Both the position numbers and the translations under genes were made by a program. Of a DNA stretch of 64,000 nt, positions 53,661 to 63,568 are shown piece after piece (the stretch's first letter is position 1; each line of letters begins with the position of its first letter). A model generated the notes under the pieces. The model made no database searches. It had not been told where the DNA came from and worked only from the letters and a program-made list of their open reading frames with translations. Where the stretch lies: assembly GCA_022394755.1 (NCBI GenBank), contig JAGFCA010000089.1:19723-83722 (forward strand), read 5' to 3'. The DNA is from Candidatus Poribacteria bacterium (GTDB lineage: Bacteria > Poribacteria > WGA-4E > WGA-3G).

Positions 53661-56162
53661 TTAGTGTCTATCGCAGATTTTAGATGGAACTTGCTCCACC
53701 AGAAATGGTTCCATACTGATATTTTCTGGTGGACATTTATCTTTATTCTTCAATAAACCTGTAGTGTTATCAATTTCCCAGAATTCAATTCCTTCTGGTA
53801 CAGGAAAAGGTTTTTCAGGTCCTCTGGATGCGTCCTTCATAAAACGCGCCCAGATTGGTAAAGCAGCTTTAGCCCCTTCTTCATTGTAATTACGAAGTCC
53901 TCGTCTCTGTTTATCAAGTCCAACCCACACACCCGTGACAAGATCTGTACTGTATCCAACAAACCATGCATCCACATTTTCATTTGTAGTTCCAGTTTTT
54001 CCTGCGATTGGTCTGGTAATCTGATAGGGATGATCTGTAGAAATGGCTCTAATACCAGTCCCAGCATTGATGACACTTTCCAAAAACGAGGTAATTTGAT
54101 ATGCAATTCTTTCATCCAATACTTGTGTTCGTTTTTGTTGATAACTTGGAAGAGGATAGATAGGTGTTCCTTTTGCATCCGTTACATATTGAATGAAAAC
54201 AGGTTCCGCAATTATACCTCGATTTACAAAAGCCCCATAGGCAGAAGTCAACTCCAGAATAGTCATCCCAAACGCACCTAAGGTTAAAGCTGGTTTTGCT
54301 GGGTCCATAGGTGTCTTAATCCCCATTTTCTTAGAAAGTTCTATTGTACGAACTATACCTTCCTTATATCCATCCGTAGTATCTGGTGTATTCCAAGCTG
54401 CTTTTGCTGTTGGTATATTGATAGATCTCTTAAGAATATTACGTAAGGAAACAGGACCTTTGAATATCATACTATAATTTCTTGGTTTCCATTTTTGTCC
54501 TATTACATGTTCGATCTCCCATGGTTCATCAACAAATATAGATGCAGGGGAAATAAGTGATGGTTCTTGAAGTAATGCTGCAAACACGATAGGTTTAAAG
54601 GCTGACCCGGGTTGTCGACGTGAAGGTTGAGATTTCGTACCAATAGTTCTATTGAAACTATTAATTCCAGGTTTTCTCTTATTTGTAATAAAGTAATCTC
54701 TTCCTCCCACCATAGCCTTAACATGCCCTGTTTTAGGATCAATTGATATAAGACCTGCTTGTAAATAATTCCTAATAGGATCAATACCTTTAGGATTGTC
54801 TTTATTTGTAATATAATTTGGTAATCGAGTGGATTTATCTAACTGAAGTAGATGATTTTCCACAGCCTTCATTGCTACAAACTGCATTGACATATCTATA
54901 GTAGTATAAACTTTCAAACCTTCCTTATAAATGCTATTCTCTAATTCAGGAATGTCTTTAAGTAGCGATTGTATATAATCAATAAAATGTCCGGCAGTAT
55001 AGTATCTTTGTCTCAATAATGTATTAGTTGAACTCTGAACTGCTATGGGTTTCTTACGATTTAAGAGATACTCTTGTGGAGTAATCCATCCGTTTTTATG
55101 CATAGCATTTAAGATTACATTACGTCTTTTTTTAGCATTTTCAGGATTTGTAATAGGAGAATACCCGGTTGTTGCTTTAGGAATCGCAGCCAGAAGTGCA
55201 CATTCGTCAATTTCAAGTTCAGATACTTCTTTGTCAAAGTATGCTTTTGATGCCTTCTGTACGCCATAGAGGGTTTGTGAACCAAACCGACCTAAGTCAA
55301 TAAAGTTTAAATAACCTTCTAAAATCTGCGATTTTGATAACTGTTTCTCTATTCTAAACGAAAGGAGCATCTCGCGCACTTTTCGGACGATAGTTGAATC
55401 ATCCCCCAGATATATATTCCGAGTAAGCTGTTGTGTAAGAGTACTTGTCCCTTCTGGAACAGATCTGCGAAGCAAGGCATCTCTCATAGCGCCAATTAGT
55501 CGTATTACATCAATACCGAAATGTTGATAAAATCTGTGATCCTCAATAGCAATGAATGCGTTGACAAGATTTTCGGGCATTTCAACTAATGGGATAATAG
55601 TACGAGTTGAACCTGTATCAGTATCAGCAAATTCATCAATCAACTCGGGTTCAAGGAAAAATTTACGTAATCTATTTCCTGCACCGTCTTGTATGAATTC
55701 TATTTTTCCTTCTTTTATAGTTAAATTTACGCGTTTTGCTTTTGTTTCTTCATCCATATTTGGATATTTAAATTCCCTTAAAAAAACCTGAATTGATCCA
55801 TTTTGTTTTCCTTGTGTTCCTGTTAGATTTATTGAATATTGCCCTTGTGCAGAAACACCAGAATCAGCAGACTCTTTCATTTCATAATCCAACCGTTGTA
55901 ATTTATCTATTAAGAATCTTGTTGTATCTTTACGTTGAACTTCACAGACTGAGGAGTAAATTTCAGTATGTTGACGCCAGGTCTTTGTATCCTCTGTATA
56001 TTTTAACTTTTCCATATCAAGTGCAACAACATCTTCCCAACAACCTAATGTGAAACCACCTGCTACACCTATACCGAAACAGACAATAAGAAATACAACT
56101 AAGATACATGTGAAGATAATAGACAGAAATACTTGTAGGATTATTTTCAAAATGTGTTTCAT
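53661..56162 (-). CDS. class A penicillin-binding protein (PBP1A-type)
   Basis: This 833-residue bifunctional peptidoglycan glycosyltransferase/transpeptidase has an N-terminal membrane anchor (FLSIIFTCILVVFLIVCFG). The GT51 domain reads AIEDHRFYQHFGIDVI, EGTSTLTQQLTRN and RKVREMLLSFRIEKQLSK. The transpeptidase domain has the nucleophile in GSAFKP (Ser520), with Lys523, and KTGTTNENVDAWF (Lys722). An insert of about 100 residues between anchor and GT51 (residues 90-190) is longer than in many PBP1A. uvrB follows 17 bp after the stop. Confidence 0.94.
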   Translation of the reverse strand: MKHILKIILQVFLSIIFTCILVVFLIVCFGIGVAGGFTLGCWEDVVALDMEKLKYTEDTKTWRQHTEIYSSVCEVQRKDTTRFLIDKLQRLDYEMKESADSGVSAQGQYSINLTGTQGKQNGSIQVFLREFKYPNMDEETKAKRVNLTIKEGKIEFIQDGAGNRLRKFFLEPELIDEFADTDTGSTRTIIPLVEMPENLVNAFIAIEDHRFYQHFGIDVIRLIGAMRDALLRRSVPEGTSTLTQQLTRNIYLGDDSTIVRKVREMLLSFRIEKQLSKSQILEGYLNFIDLGRFGSQTLYGVQKASKAYFDKEVSELEIDECALLAAIPKATTGYSPITNPENAKKRRNVILNAMHKNGWITPQEYLLNRKKPIAVQSSTNTLLRQRYYTAGHFIDYIQSLLKDIPELENSIYKEGLKVYTTIDMSMQFVAMKAVENHLLQLDKSTRLPNYITNKDNPKGIDPIRNYLQAGLISIDPKTGHVKAMVGGRDYFITNKRKPGINSFNRTIGTKSQPSRRQPGSAFKPIVFAALLQEPSLISPASIFVDEPWEIEHVIGQKWKPRNYSMIFKGPVSLRNILKRSINIPTAKAAWNTPDTTDGYKEGIVRTIELSKKMGIKTPMDPAKPALTLGAFGMTILELTSAYGAFVNRGIIAEPVFIQYVTDAKGTPIYPLPSYQQKRTQVLDERIAYQITSFLESVINAGTGIRAISTDHPYQITRPIAGKTGTTNENVDAWFVGYSTDLVTGVWVGLDKQRRGLRNYNEEGAKAALPIWARFMKDASRGPEKPFPVPEGIEFWEIDNTTGLLKNKDKCPPENISMEPFLVEQVPSKICDRH

Positions 56163-56219
56163 CTACTTACCAATTAATTTAAAAAGAGTCATTTACGAAC
56201 ATAGAGTCACAAACATAAA

Positions 56220-56867
56220 TTATGGGGTTCGGTCGATACCAGTTTTTCTAACTCTTTTAATTGTACAACCAATCGCCCTTGTTTTTTTTTCTTTTTCAGG
56301 TATAGGTTTGCCATCAATTATATATTTTAAAATTGTGGATAAATAATGTATTTTTGGTGTCTTTCGACTATCATCTATACCACCTCTGTACCTAAGAATC
56401 TTTGATTCATCAATAAGAAATACTTCTGGAGTTCTTCTGGCTTGAAAATAGTCAGCTAATTTATTTTCTGTATCAATTAGAATAGGAAATTCAAATTTAT
56501 ACTTTTTCTGATATTTTTTTATTTCATCAATAGTCTCATGTTTGTTAGAGTGAATACCGACAAATTGTACTTTTTTCTCTTTATAATCTTCATACAATTT
56601 CAATATACGTTCAACATAGTCATCTGCTGCAGGACATTGTGTTGCCATGAAAACCAACACAATGATATTCTTATCTTTGCCATTCTGTTCTACGCTCTTC
56701 TTATCTTCCCTTAATTGTGTAAAAGATGTCATATTATTCTCTGTATCTTTAAGGCTCCACTCTTTGACAGTTTCATCTATTTTGACAGTGGCTTCCTCCT
56801 TTTCGGCTGAAACTAAACCAATTAGAAGGCTGATAACTAATGTAATACTTATTATATATCTTGACAT
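56220..56867 (-). CDS. exported AhpC/TSA-type redoxin with a single Cys
   Basis: This 215-residue thioredoxin-fold protein has a signal peptide (ISITLVISLLIGLVSA). The active site is FMATQCPAADDYVERI, with one Cys (Cys78) and no resolving CxxC partner, as in the TlpA/AhpC-like proteins common in Planctomycetes-type genomes. KYKFEFPILIDTENKLADYF and RRTPEVFLIDE are fold marks. It probably acts in thiol redox or peroxide handling. It contrasts with the Sec-type redoxin at 44882, which keeps U-x-x-C. The gene lies 57 bp upstream of the PBP gene on the same strand. Confidence 0.82.
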   Translation of the reverse strand: MSRYIISITLVISLLIGLVSAEKEEATVKIDETVKEWSLKDTENNMTSFTQLREDKKSVEQNGKDKNIIVLVFMATQCPAADDYVERILKLYEDYKEKKVQFVGIHSNKHETIDEIKKYQKKYKFEFPILIDTENKLADYFQARRTPEVFLIDESKILRYRGGIDDSRKTPKIHYLSTILKYIIDGKPIPEKEKKTRAIGCTIKRVRKTGIDRTP

Positions 56868-57116
56868 ATTGGAATCTCTGGTTTGGTAAGATTAGAATGT
56901 AAGTGAGTGGAAGAAAAATGGAAAGGTGTAAATGAATATGAATAAATAATTATGTGAATATAGTATTATTGATACTATATTAGTATAGACCGATACACTA
57001 CCACGAACCTATAGATCGAATAAATTATAATCCAAAATCAATATTTCTTCAGAGATATAGGTATTAAACCAGATCAGCTATATTGAAATTAATTATATTC
57101 AACATTGACTTCCTTA

Positions 57117-57875
57117 CTATCTGCTCTGTGTTGAAAGGAAATCAGTCAATTCATGTAGATGTGAAAGTTGTACATCCACCACAGATAAGTCTAAACACTC
57201 TTTTTGTTGATTTCCTACCATCCATGCAGTCCACATACCTATTCCTTTTGCCCCTACCATATCTGCCTTATAACTATCACCAATATATATAGATTCCTCA
57301 GGAGAGATTTGTAATTCTGATAATGCTGACTCAAATATTCCCGGATCTGGTTTTGAAATACCTAACACGGTTGAATCAACAATTACATCAAGCAACGGTG
57401 TGAGTTGATAATCATTACACCAACCTTCCGTATTCCCAAAATTGTTACTAATTACACCGAGTTTATACTTCCCATATAGAGTTTGCAACCATTCGCGATT
57501 TTGAGTAAGGTTTTTTTCAGCTCCTATGCAAAACCATTCAACATATTCATTCTTAGATACTTCACTTAATTCGAGTCGCGTAAATATACCAGTACCAATA
57601 GCGTCAACAGTTTCACGAAAATTACATTTAGAAGCTTTTATATCAGTTGCGGCTACCCCAACAGGTAACATTGATCCTTCTTGATATGTTCCTTCAGTTT
57701 TAACATCAGCAAATGCGAATTCCGTAACTGCAGCCTTATCAGCCATATCAAATTCTTCTCGACTAATCTCCGGATGATGTGTTTTTATGAATTGATATGT
57801 TCGTTCTAACCAGTGGATACCATTTCCATCTAATGTTCCCCCAAAATCAAAAATCAACGCGCTAATTTTACTCAT
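57117..57875 (-). CDS. HAD-superfamily hydrolase
   Basis: This 252-residue phosphatase-like protein of the HAD fold has motif I DFGGTLDGNG (nucleophile Asp), motif II VISNNFG, motif III GISKPDPGIFESAL and motif IV YIGDSYKADMVGAKG. The cap is helical (C1). Substrates are usually small phosphorylated metabolites; none can be assigned. It is downstream of the GT9 and PHP genes with a 45-bp gap and may belong to the same leftward unit. Confidence 0.85.
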   Translation of the reverse strand: MSKISALIFDFGGTLDGNGIHWLERTYQFIKTHHPEISREEFDMADKAAVTEFAFADVKTEGTYQEGSMLPVGVAATDIKASKCNFRETVDAIGTGIFTRLELSEVSKNEYVEWFCIGAEKNLTQNREWLQTLYGKYKLGVISNNFGNTEGWCNDYQLTPLLDVIVDSTVLGISKPDPGIFESALSELQISPEESIYIGDSYKADMVGAKGIGMWTAWMVGNQQKECLDLSVVDVQLSHLHELTDFLSTQSR

Positions 57876-57920
57876 TCACAGTCCCTATTGATGATTAGAT
57901 ATTTTGTCTTTTATGAATAA

Positions 57921-58961
57921 TCAAATTCCTAATTTTCTTGTAATTTCTTTTGCTACTTCTTCAACAGAAATCTTATTCATACAAACGTTTTGTTCGTCTT
58001 TCCGATTACATTTTCTTTTATAACATGGCCTACAAGAAACCTGTTTTTCAATAATATTATGATCAATTCCGTAAGGACGGTGCCTTAACGGATCAGTTGG
58101 ACCAAATAATGCAATCGTGGGAGTTCTAACTGCTGCAGCAATATGCATTGGTCCGCTGTCACATGTAATACATAATTCACATTTTTCTAACAAGGCCCCA
58201 AGTTGTAGTATGTTAGTCTTTCCTACAAGGTTTACAATTCTATCTGATATTGGTAATTCTTGTGATAAATTCTGTTCTTTCACTGAACCTGTAATGATAA
58301 TTTTGATATTCTGTTTTATCTTAGTTATGTATTTGGTAAGTGCAGAAAAATTCTTAATTTTCCATTGTTTAGTCTGCCAAGTTGTACCGATGTTTATAGC
58401 TATTAGTCTATCTGATGTTGATATCCCATTTGAATGAAGTATATCCGAAACTGATTTTCTTTCATTATCAGAATGCCAGAATTCCAAAGATGATTGTAAA
58501 TTATATGATTCATCCGAAACCAAATTATCGTTAGGTGTTAATAGTTGAAGTATACTAAGATAACGTTCTACCTCATGTTGTTTTTCGTTATGAGGTATAG
58601 AGGAGGTCAAAAATGCTGCTCGTCCCTTGTAATTTGTACCGATTCTCACTGGTATACCGGCTAAATACGGAATGAAAGCATTTCGATAGGAAGTTGGATG
58701 TAGTATAACAGCAATATCAAAGCATAGACGACGAATTGTTTTTGCTAAACCAAAGGTTGATTTGATTGATCCATACAGCTTTGAATCACTTAGACAAGTA
58801 TCAACATAAGGATTAGACATCATCAGATCAGCAACAAGGGGACGCACTAATATGGAATGAAATGAACTTGGATAAATCTCTCTTAATTTTCGTAAAGTGG
58901 GGGTTATGAGAACCATATCACCTATCCAACCCCCAGTATGGCATATAAGTATATTAGGCAT
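57921..58961 (-). CDS. glycosyltransferase family 9 (heptosyltransferase-like)
   Basis: This GT-B enzyme of about 346 residues starts at MPNILICHTGGWIGDMVL, typical of GT9 ADP-heptose:LPS heptosyltransferases, and carries ITCDSGPMHIAAAVRTPTIA and LFGPTDPLRHRPYG in the donor site. A Cys-rich C-terminus (CRPCYKRKCNRKDEQNVC) is common in the family. I prefer ATG at 58959-58961 to the earlier 58985, because it overlaps the upstream PHP stop by one base (TAATG) and fits the family N-terminus. A role in outer-membrane glycan synthesis is likely. Confidence 0.88.
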   Translation of the reverse strand: MPNILICHTGGWIGDMVLITPTLRKLREIYPSSFHSILVRPLVADLMMSNPYVDTCLSDSKLYGSIKSTFGLAKTIRRLCFDIAVILHPTSYRNAFIPYLAGIPVRIGTNYKGRAAFLTSSIPHNEKQHEVERYLSILQLLTPNDNLVSDESYNLQSSLEFWHSDNERKSVSDILHSNGISTSDRLIAINIGTTWQTKQWKIKNFSALTKYITKIKQNIKIIITGSVKEQNLSQELPISDRIVNLVGKTNILQLGALLEKCELCITCDSGPMHIAAAVRTPTIALFGPTDPLRHRPYGIDHNIIEKQVSCRPCYKRKCNRKDEQNVCMNKISVEEVAKEITRKLGI

Positions 58962-59836
58962 TAGAAAAAGAACGGATTCGACCAAGCCTTCTTTCCAACT
59001 GTATCAGTAATTTCAACACGGACATATTTTGCACTTTCAGGAACACTATAAGAAGCTTCAGTAAGAAGTTCTCCTTCTGGAGCTTGTATGTATTTACCTC
59101 TTGTGCAATCCGATTTAAAGCAAATTGATCTTGCTTCAGAACACTTTACTGAAACGACATTATCTGTAAGGTCTAAATCAATAATCTCAGGACCGAGAGT
59201 AGAATAAAATGCGCCTGTTCTGAGAGATTCCATGATGTTATCAACAGTTAGTTCTTCAGCCTTTACATTTATCCACCCGTGGAAACAATCATGTTCGGTT
59301 CCATGTGCATCATCAGAAGCGATACCGAGGACAGGTCCCCCTCTATCCAATAGGTCGTCCCATGCCTGTTCTGAAAAGCCTTTACCTATTCCCATACATG
59401 TATCATTGTATACTTCAACAGCAAAATAATTCCTTAATGGCAAGTAATCTGAAATGGTATGTCCACACCAGTATGGGTGACACAAAACGGCTTCACCACC
59501 TTGTTCCTTAATATTTTCAAGAACAGCATTTGGGTGCATTTTGGCGCAATTTACTGGTTCATGTATATTAATGGCGACAAAATGATACGTTCCACCACCA
59601 TAAGGATTGGAAGGATGTACTTCACTCCCAGAAATTGCTAAAAAGTCTGAAGTACTGTAAGGTTCAACGTCATTAACTTTCCTGTGGTCTGTTAGAACTA
59701 AAAAATCATATCCTGCATCTCTATATGCAGAAAACCGATCTGATACTGAGAGTTGACCGTCTGATTCAGTACTATGGCTATGTGTATTGCCACGATACCA
59801 TTCTCCCTGTTGCTTGAAAGGATTCGTTGTGTTCAT
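58961..59836 (-). CDS. PHP-domain metallohydrolase (CehA/McbA-like)
   Basis: This 291-residue cytosolic phosphoesterase-type protein has the PHP motifs RGNTHSHSTESDG (HxH ligands), FLVLTDHRKVND, SGSEVHPSN, AVLCHPYW and GIASDDAHGT. A short C-terminal beta region follows (VSVKCSEARSICFKSD). No signal peptide is present. It sits upstream of the GT9 gene and overlaps it by one base. AGGAGAC lies 9-10 nt before the ATG. Confidence 0.88.
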   Translation of the reverse strand: MNTTNPFKQQGEWYRGNTHSHSTESDGQLSVSDRFSAYRDAGYDFLVLTDHRKVNDVEPYSTSDFLAISGSEVHPSNPYGGGTYHFVAINIHEPVNCAKMHPNAVLENIKEQGGEAVLCHPYWCGHTISDYLPLRNYFAVEVYNDTCMGIGKGFSEQAWDDLLDRGGPVLGIASDDAHGTEHDCFHGWINVKAEELTVDNIMESLRTGAFYSTLGPEIIDLDLTDNVVSVKCSEARSICFKSDCTRGKYIQAPEGELLTEASYSVPESAKYVRVEITDTVGKKAWSNPFFF

Positions 59837-60302
59837 ATTTGTCTCCTTAAATAATTTGAAATCAAAGTATTAGTGTTACACACTACCAGAAAGGTGTTGT
59901 ATTCAACCACTATATGTCCCTACCGTAATCTCACCGTATCTCTATATGTATCTTCAATTGATTACCATCACCAATTATAACATATTTCAATCTACGTTTA
60001 GTATCAGATTGTGTTGAAGTATTGGTAAAAATCCTATGGTAATAGTCATGATCGTTAGATTTCAACTCAACCTATATTGTAACATAGTGTTGAATGTGTG
60101 TCAATCTACAGGAATTCTGTGATTTGTAATAACTTGTCCGCTTGTTTCACAACCTAATATTGAATACAATATTTCAAGCTGATACGATTGTAGTTGTTGA
60201 TTAACGGCATTGATGAAATTAAGTAGATCCTTGTTTACAAAGCATCTCCTATCAAGTATTTAGTCGTGTTAATACTGGAATTATCTATTTGTTAAAAAAG
60301 CA

Positions 60303-60333
60303 AAAATGTTACACTTTTCCTACAAAGTGTAGG
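60303..60333 (-). repeat. 31-bp hairpin repeat, inverted copy of 9701-9731
   Basis: Its reverse complement is identical to 9701-9731 (CCTACA-CTT-TGTAGG hairpin plus AAAAGTGTAACATTTT). The flanks on both sides differ after a few bases, so the 31 bp is the repeat unit. Confidence 0.75.
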
Positions 60334-60954
60334 ATTGAAATCCGTGTAAAATAACCCTCTCAACCCTTTTATAGTTTGGCTTAACTCTACTTTTAATTAA
60401 CTTTTTTAAAATATTATAAAAGTTAAAATCTGTTATTAATGTCCTATGTGATTTTTGATTTCCAACGGTTAATATGGTATATATTTTTGATATAAATGTA
60501 ACTTTGTTTTTAGGTCGATTTTATAGATATTCATTATTTTTTAGTTAGTGTTCTCACAGCATTTAATTTTCACAGATAATGTTGTTTTACGTTATAAATC
60601 TTGAGCTTGAAAACTTTTCTATCATTAATTCAGTATGGTTAGAATCCGCACCTTCTTAGTTTTATGAATCACATTTACATTTCAACAAACATTAATAATT
60701 TTGATATGTATTCAGTTTCAACAACTATGGTTTGTACCAATCTTCATACAAATTTTCATTAATTATTTTCACAACACAATTTCTTAACGAGTGAATTACA
60801 AGTGCTCTAAAATCAATGCCTGTAAGGTTTTATAGATATAGCTGAAAAGTTGTTATTTTTTTATTTTTTTAATATTTGATACAGTTTGAATATTCCAAAT
60901 GCTATGAACCTTGTTGTGGTATAGGTTTGTAGGCATATTAGATTATAATTTCAT

Positions 60955-60973
60955 TTTCACAACTATTGTGAAA
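60955..60973. repeat. 8-bp inverted repeat
   Basis: TTTCACAA and TTGTGAAA are separated by CTA. A third half-site TTTCACAA begins at 60975. The spacing would suit a dimeric regulator, but no nearby gene makes a target obvious. Confidence 0.45.
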
Positions 60974-61188
60974 GTTTCACAACAACTTTTCCAATATGAT
61001 TTATGTAATGTATTATAACACAATAGGAAATAACTATCAAATTATATATATTTATTGTGATATTCAATTTATATATAACTAAATACTCTTAGTTTTTATC
61101 TTTAGTTGCATAATGTAATGTTTTTCTTCAATATTTCATCTAATTTTTGGTAAGGATAATGATTATTACTTTACATGCACTGAATTAT

Positions 61189-61537
61189 GGGTGTGTAAAG
61201 AATTTGTCACCATAAGTGTTTCTTGTATCAGAACGCGGATTGGATTAGTTTCCAGTTTGAATTTTCTTGAATGAGTTATTTTTCTGAACCGTGGCTTAGT
61301 GTTTTGTGTAAACGTTTTTTCTACACACCTTTCGCTCCTCTGTTGCTTGTATCTTGGTTAGTCTGGTGTTTCTACACACCTTTCGCTCCTCTGGAGCTTG
61401 TGGAAATACAAGGAGTCAGGATTCGAAGATTCCTCCTACAATGAGCAGAATTCCTAAAGTGAAGACAATGTATCAAGACAGTGTTGTAGATATGTTCTGA
61501 TACACTGTTGTAAGGTGACAAAAAGTTAACACACACC
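61189..61537 (-). mobile_element. MITE-like non-autonomous element, copy B (inverted)
   Basis: This is the reverse complement of the element at 1732-2041, with the same ends (GGGTGTG...ACACACC) and long stretches of identity, for example the GCCACGGTTCAGAAAAATAA segment. It is about 40 bp longer because it carries two hairpin/GAAAGGTGTGTAGAAA units instead of one. Flanks CTGAATTAT (61180-61188) and CTGAATTGT (61537-61545) match at 8 of 9 positions, with one C shared with the element end. This is consistent with an older 9-bp duplication. Confidence 0.78.
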
Positions 61538-61681
61538 TGAATTGTTGATTGATTTGATTCCTCTCTCAATATCTGATATACTTAGAGATATATTAAAAAT
61601 GAATGTATAAATCGTCTTGTTAATGCGTAATCTGAATGATTTACACATTTTTAATTCCACTATCTATAAGGTAGAATTACA

Positions 61682-62566
61682 TTGTTTGACAATAAAACCC
61701 AAAAACACATTCCTCAAGGTTTGAAGGATAGAATTAGTAAGAAGCAAGTTTCTGTACTCACATTTGCTCAAGACAAATCCCGACTTGCGGCAGGTGGAGA
61801 TGACTGTATTTGGATTTATGATTTATCCAGTGAAACACAGTTTGCTATATTATCAGGACATACTGAAAGAATTCGTTCACTATCATTCTCCCCAGATAAT
61901 CACACACTTGCGAGTTCAAGTGATGATAGTAGTTTAAGATTATGGGACACGAACACATCTAATGAGATAGCTACACTTGCGGGTGAGTCATCAAGTTTTA
62001 CAACTGCAATAGCATCTTCTCCAGATGGTGTACCATTTACTGGATGGAATGAAGAAACAGCACGACTACTAAGTAATACTACCTCTGACCCTGCACGAAT
62101 AAGGACATTAACATTCACACCTGATGGTACATTACTTGTAAGCGGAGGGGCAGATGGTAAAATCAGAGTATGGGAAGTGGAGACAGGCAGAGAATTGTCC
62201 TCATTTGCAGGACATGATGGGTTAGTCTTATCGCTTGTATTTTCTTCTGATGGTAAGTACTTAGTGAGTGGTGGGTCAGATGCAACCGTACGAGTTTGGG
62301 AATGGGCAGATAGACATTTACTTTCAATTTTCACAGGGCACTCTGATTCAGTATCTGCGTTAGCAATCTCAAGTGATTGTACGACGGTGGCCAGTGGTGG
62401 GAGAGACCCACAGATCATATTATGGAATATCAAAGCATCAGGCCGTATGGGACATATATCTGGTGTGGAAGGTTATATATGGGAGATGGAATTCTGGAAA
62501 ACCGATGATGAAACAGAAAAACTTGCTTCTATAAATAGAGATGGTGAGTTATTCATAAGATATTAA
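61682..62566 (+). CDS. WD40 repeat protein
   Basis: This soluble propeller protein of about 294 residues has no membrane segment, unlike the WD40 genes at 2195-4539. Blades include LAAGGDDCIWIYDLSSETQF, LSGHTERIRSLSFSPDNHTL, SSDDSSLRLWDTNT, SGGADGKIRVWEVETGREL, SGGSDATVRVWEW and SGGRDPQIILWNI. The GH...WD spacing is canonical, with six to seven blades. The start appears to be TTG at 61682 (AAGG about 10 nt upstream); no ATG lies in frame nearby. The function is protein binding; partner unknown. Confidence 0.8.
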   Translation: MFDNKTQKHIPQGLKDRISKKQVSVLTFAQDKSRLAAGGDDCIWIYDLSSETQFAILSGHTERIRSLSFSPDNHTLASSSDDSSLRLWDTNTSNEIATLAGESSSFTTAIASSPDGVPFTGWNEETARLLSNTTSDPARIRTLTFTPDGTLLVSGGADGKIRVWEVETGRELSSFAGHDGLVLSLVFSSDGKYLVSGGSDATVRVWEWADRHLLSIFTGHSDSVSALAISSDCTTVASGGRDPQIILWNIKASGRMGHISGVEGYIWEMEFWKTDDETEKLASINRDGELFIRY

Positions 62567-62638
62567 TTGGTATTCTCCAATTTCTCAATATTCTGAAAAT
62601 GAGCATTGTAGTTGTGGTTGTATAGTATACTGAGTAGG

Positions 62639-63520
62639 TTATAGTCTTTTTATAGTATTAGTGTAGGTAAAAGTTGTCTCACATGGATCTGTATAACCTG
62701 TTACAGCTGCAGCACTTACCGGATCTGAGACACAAGCCAACGGAATATGTCCTTCTCCAGCAAATAAACCAGATGTTGAATCTAATCCAATCCATCCCGC
62801 ACCAGGCACATATACTTCACACCATGCGTGTAAATCAGTAAAATCCTCAGTAGGTCCACCAACGTCGTTAGACGTCGTCTCATCTGGAATAAGCTGTATC
62901 AAATATCCAGAAACAAATCGAGCTGCCAACCCCAAGTGACGTAGGATTTGTACAAATAACCAACTGCTATCCCGACAAGATCCAGACTGAATATGTAAAG
63001 TATTTTCACACGATTGTATACCGGGTTCCATCCGAACAATATGTGAAATGTCCTCACGTATACGTCTATTCAAATTCACCAGAAAATCAATTATATTTTG
63101 TCTGGATCTATCTACACCTTTCAACCATTTTGTTAGCAATTGTCCACACTCTGTGATTTCTAAGTAAAGTGTAAGTTCCTTTCTTAATTGTGGATTGTAA
63201 TTGAATGGGTAATATTCTGCACAATCTTCAATAAAGAAATCAAACGGATTAAATTCAATCATGTTAGCCACTAAGTTTACTTTAGCGGTTAATACCTCAG
63301 TAGGTGCAGTAAATACAACACGCGTTTGATAATTACCGAATGGATCTTGTTGCCAATTGATATAATGTGTATCAGGTAATATGGTTAAAGAATATGATTC
63401 TATTATAGTTCTACAATGTGGGGCAGGTTTCAATCTAAAAATATGGGGTGATAAGAAAACTGGTCGGTCATATTGATATTCTGATTTGTGGTTAATAGCA
63501 ACCCGTTTAGACATTGACAC
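62639..63520 (-). CDS. transglutaminase-like cysteine peptidase
   Basis: This 293-residue protein has the bacterial transglutaminase N-terminal beta domain (YDRPVFLSPHIFRLKPAP) and a papain-like transglutaminase core. The triad is visible as Cys182 (SGSCRDSSW), His231 (DLHAWCE) and Asp247 (IGLDST). Such proteins act as peptidases or amide-modifying enzymes. In many bacteria they sit beside alpha-E and circularly permuted ATP-grasp genes, and here the alpha-E gene lies directly upstream on the same strand. It looks intact even though its neighbour is disrupted. Confidence 0.9.
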   Translation of the reverse strand: MSMSKRVAINHKSEYQYDRPVFLSPHIFRLKPAPHCRTIIESYSLTILPDTHYINWQQDPFGNYQTRVVFTAPTEVLTAKVNLVANMIEFNPFDFFIEDCAEYYPFNYNPQLRKELTLYLEITECGQLLTKWLKGVDRSRQNIIDFLVNLNRRIREDISHIVRMEPGIQSCENTLHIQSGSCRDSSWLFVQILRHLGLAARFVSGYLIQLIPDETTSNDVGGPTEDFTDLHAWCEVYVPGAGWIGLDSTSGLFAGEGHIPLACVSDPVSAAAVTGYTDPCETTFTYTNTIKRL

Positions 63521-63568
63521 ATCCTTAGAATGTCATATTTAATTAATATATTCTTTTAAATTTGGAGT

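Larger units (their letters stand above)
59837..61681. other. 1.8-kb repeat-rich, very AT-rich spacer, no supported gene
   Basis: No convincing gene was found. The stretch contains the exact inverted 31-bp repeat at 60303-60333 and a perfect hairpin at 60955-60973 (TTTCACAA-CTA-TTGTGAAA) followed by another TTTCACAA, which could be an operator. It also contains the second MITE-like copy at 61189-61537. Confidence 0.65.

Noticed and set aside
56220..56867. Second redoxin as another selenoprotein
   Set aside because: Its active site is encoded by an ordinary Cys codon (TQCPAA) and the frame has no internal TGA.
61372..61569. Minus-strand frame in the second spacer
   Set aside because: It overlaps MITE copy B and its repeat units, and has no protein-like features.
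59837..61681. Replication origin suggested by the AT-rich, repeat-rich spacer
   Set aside because: No cluster of DnaA boxes and no dnaA, dnaN or parAB nearby.
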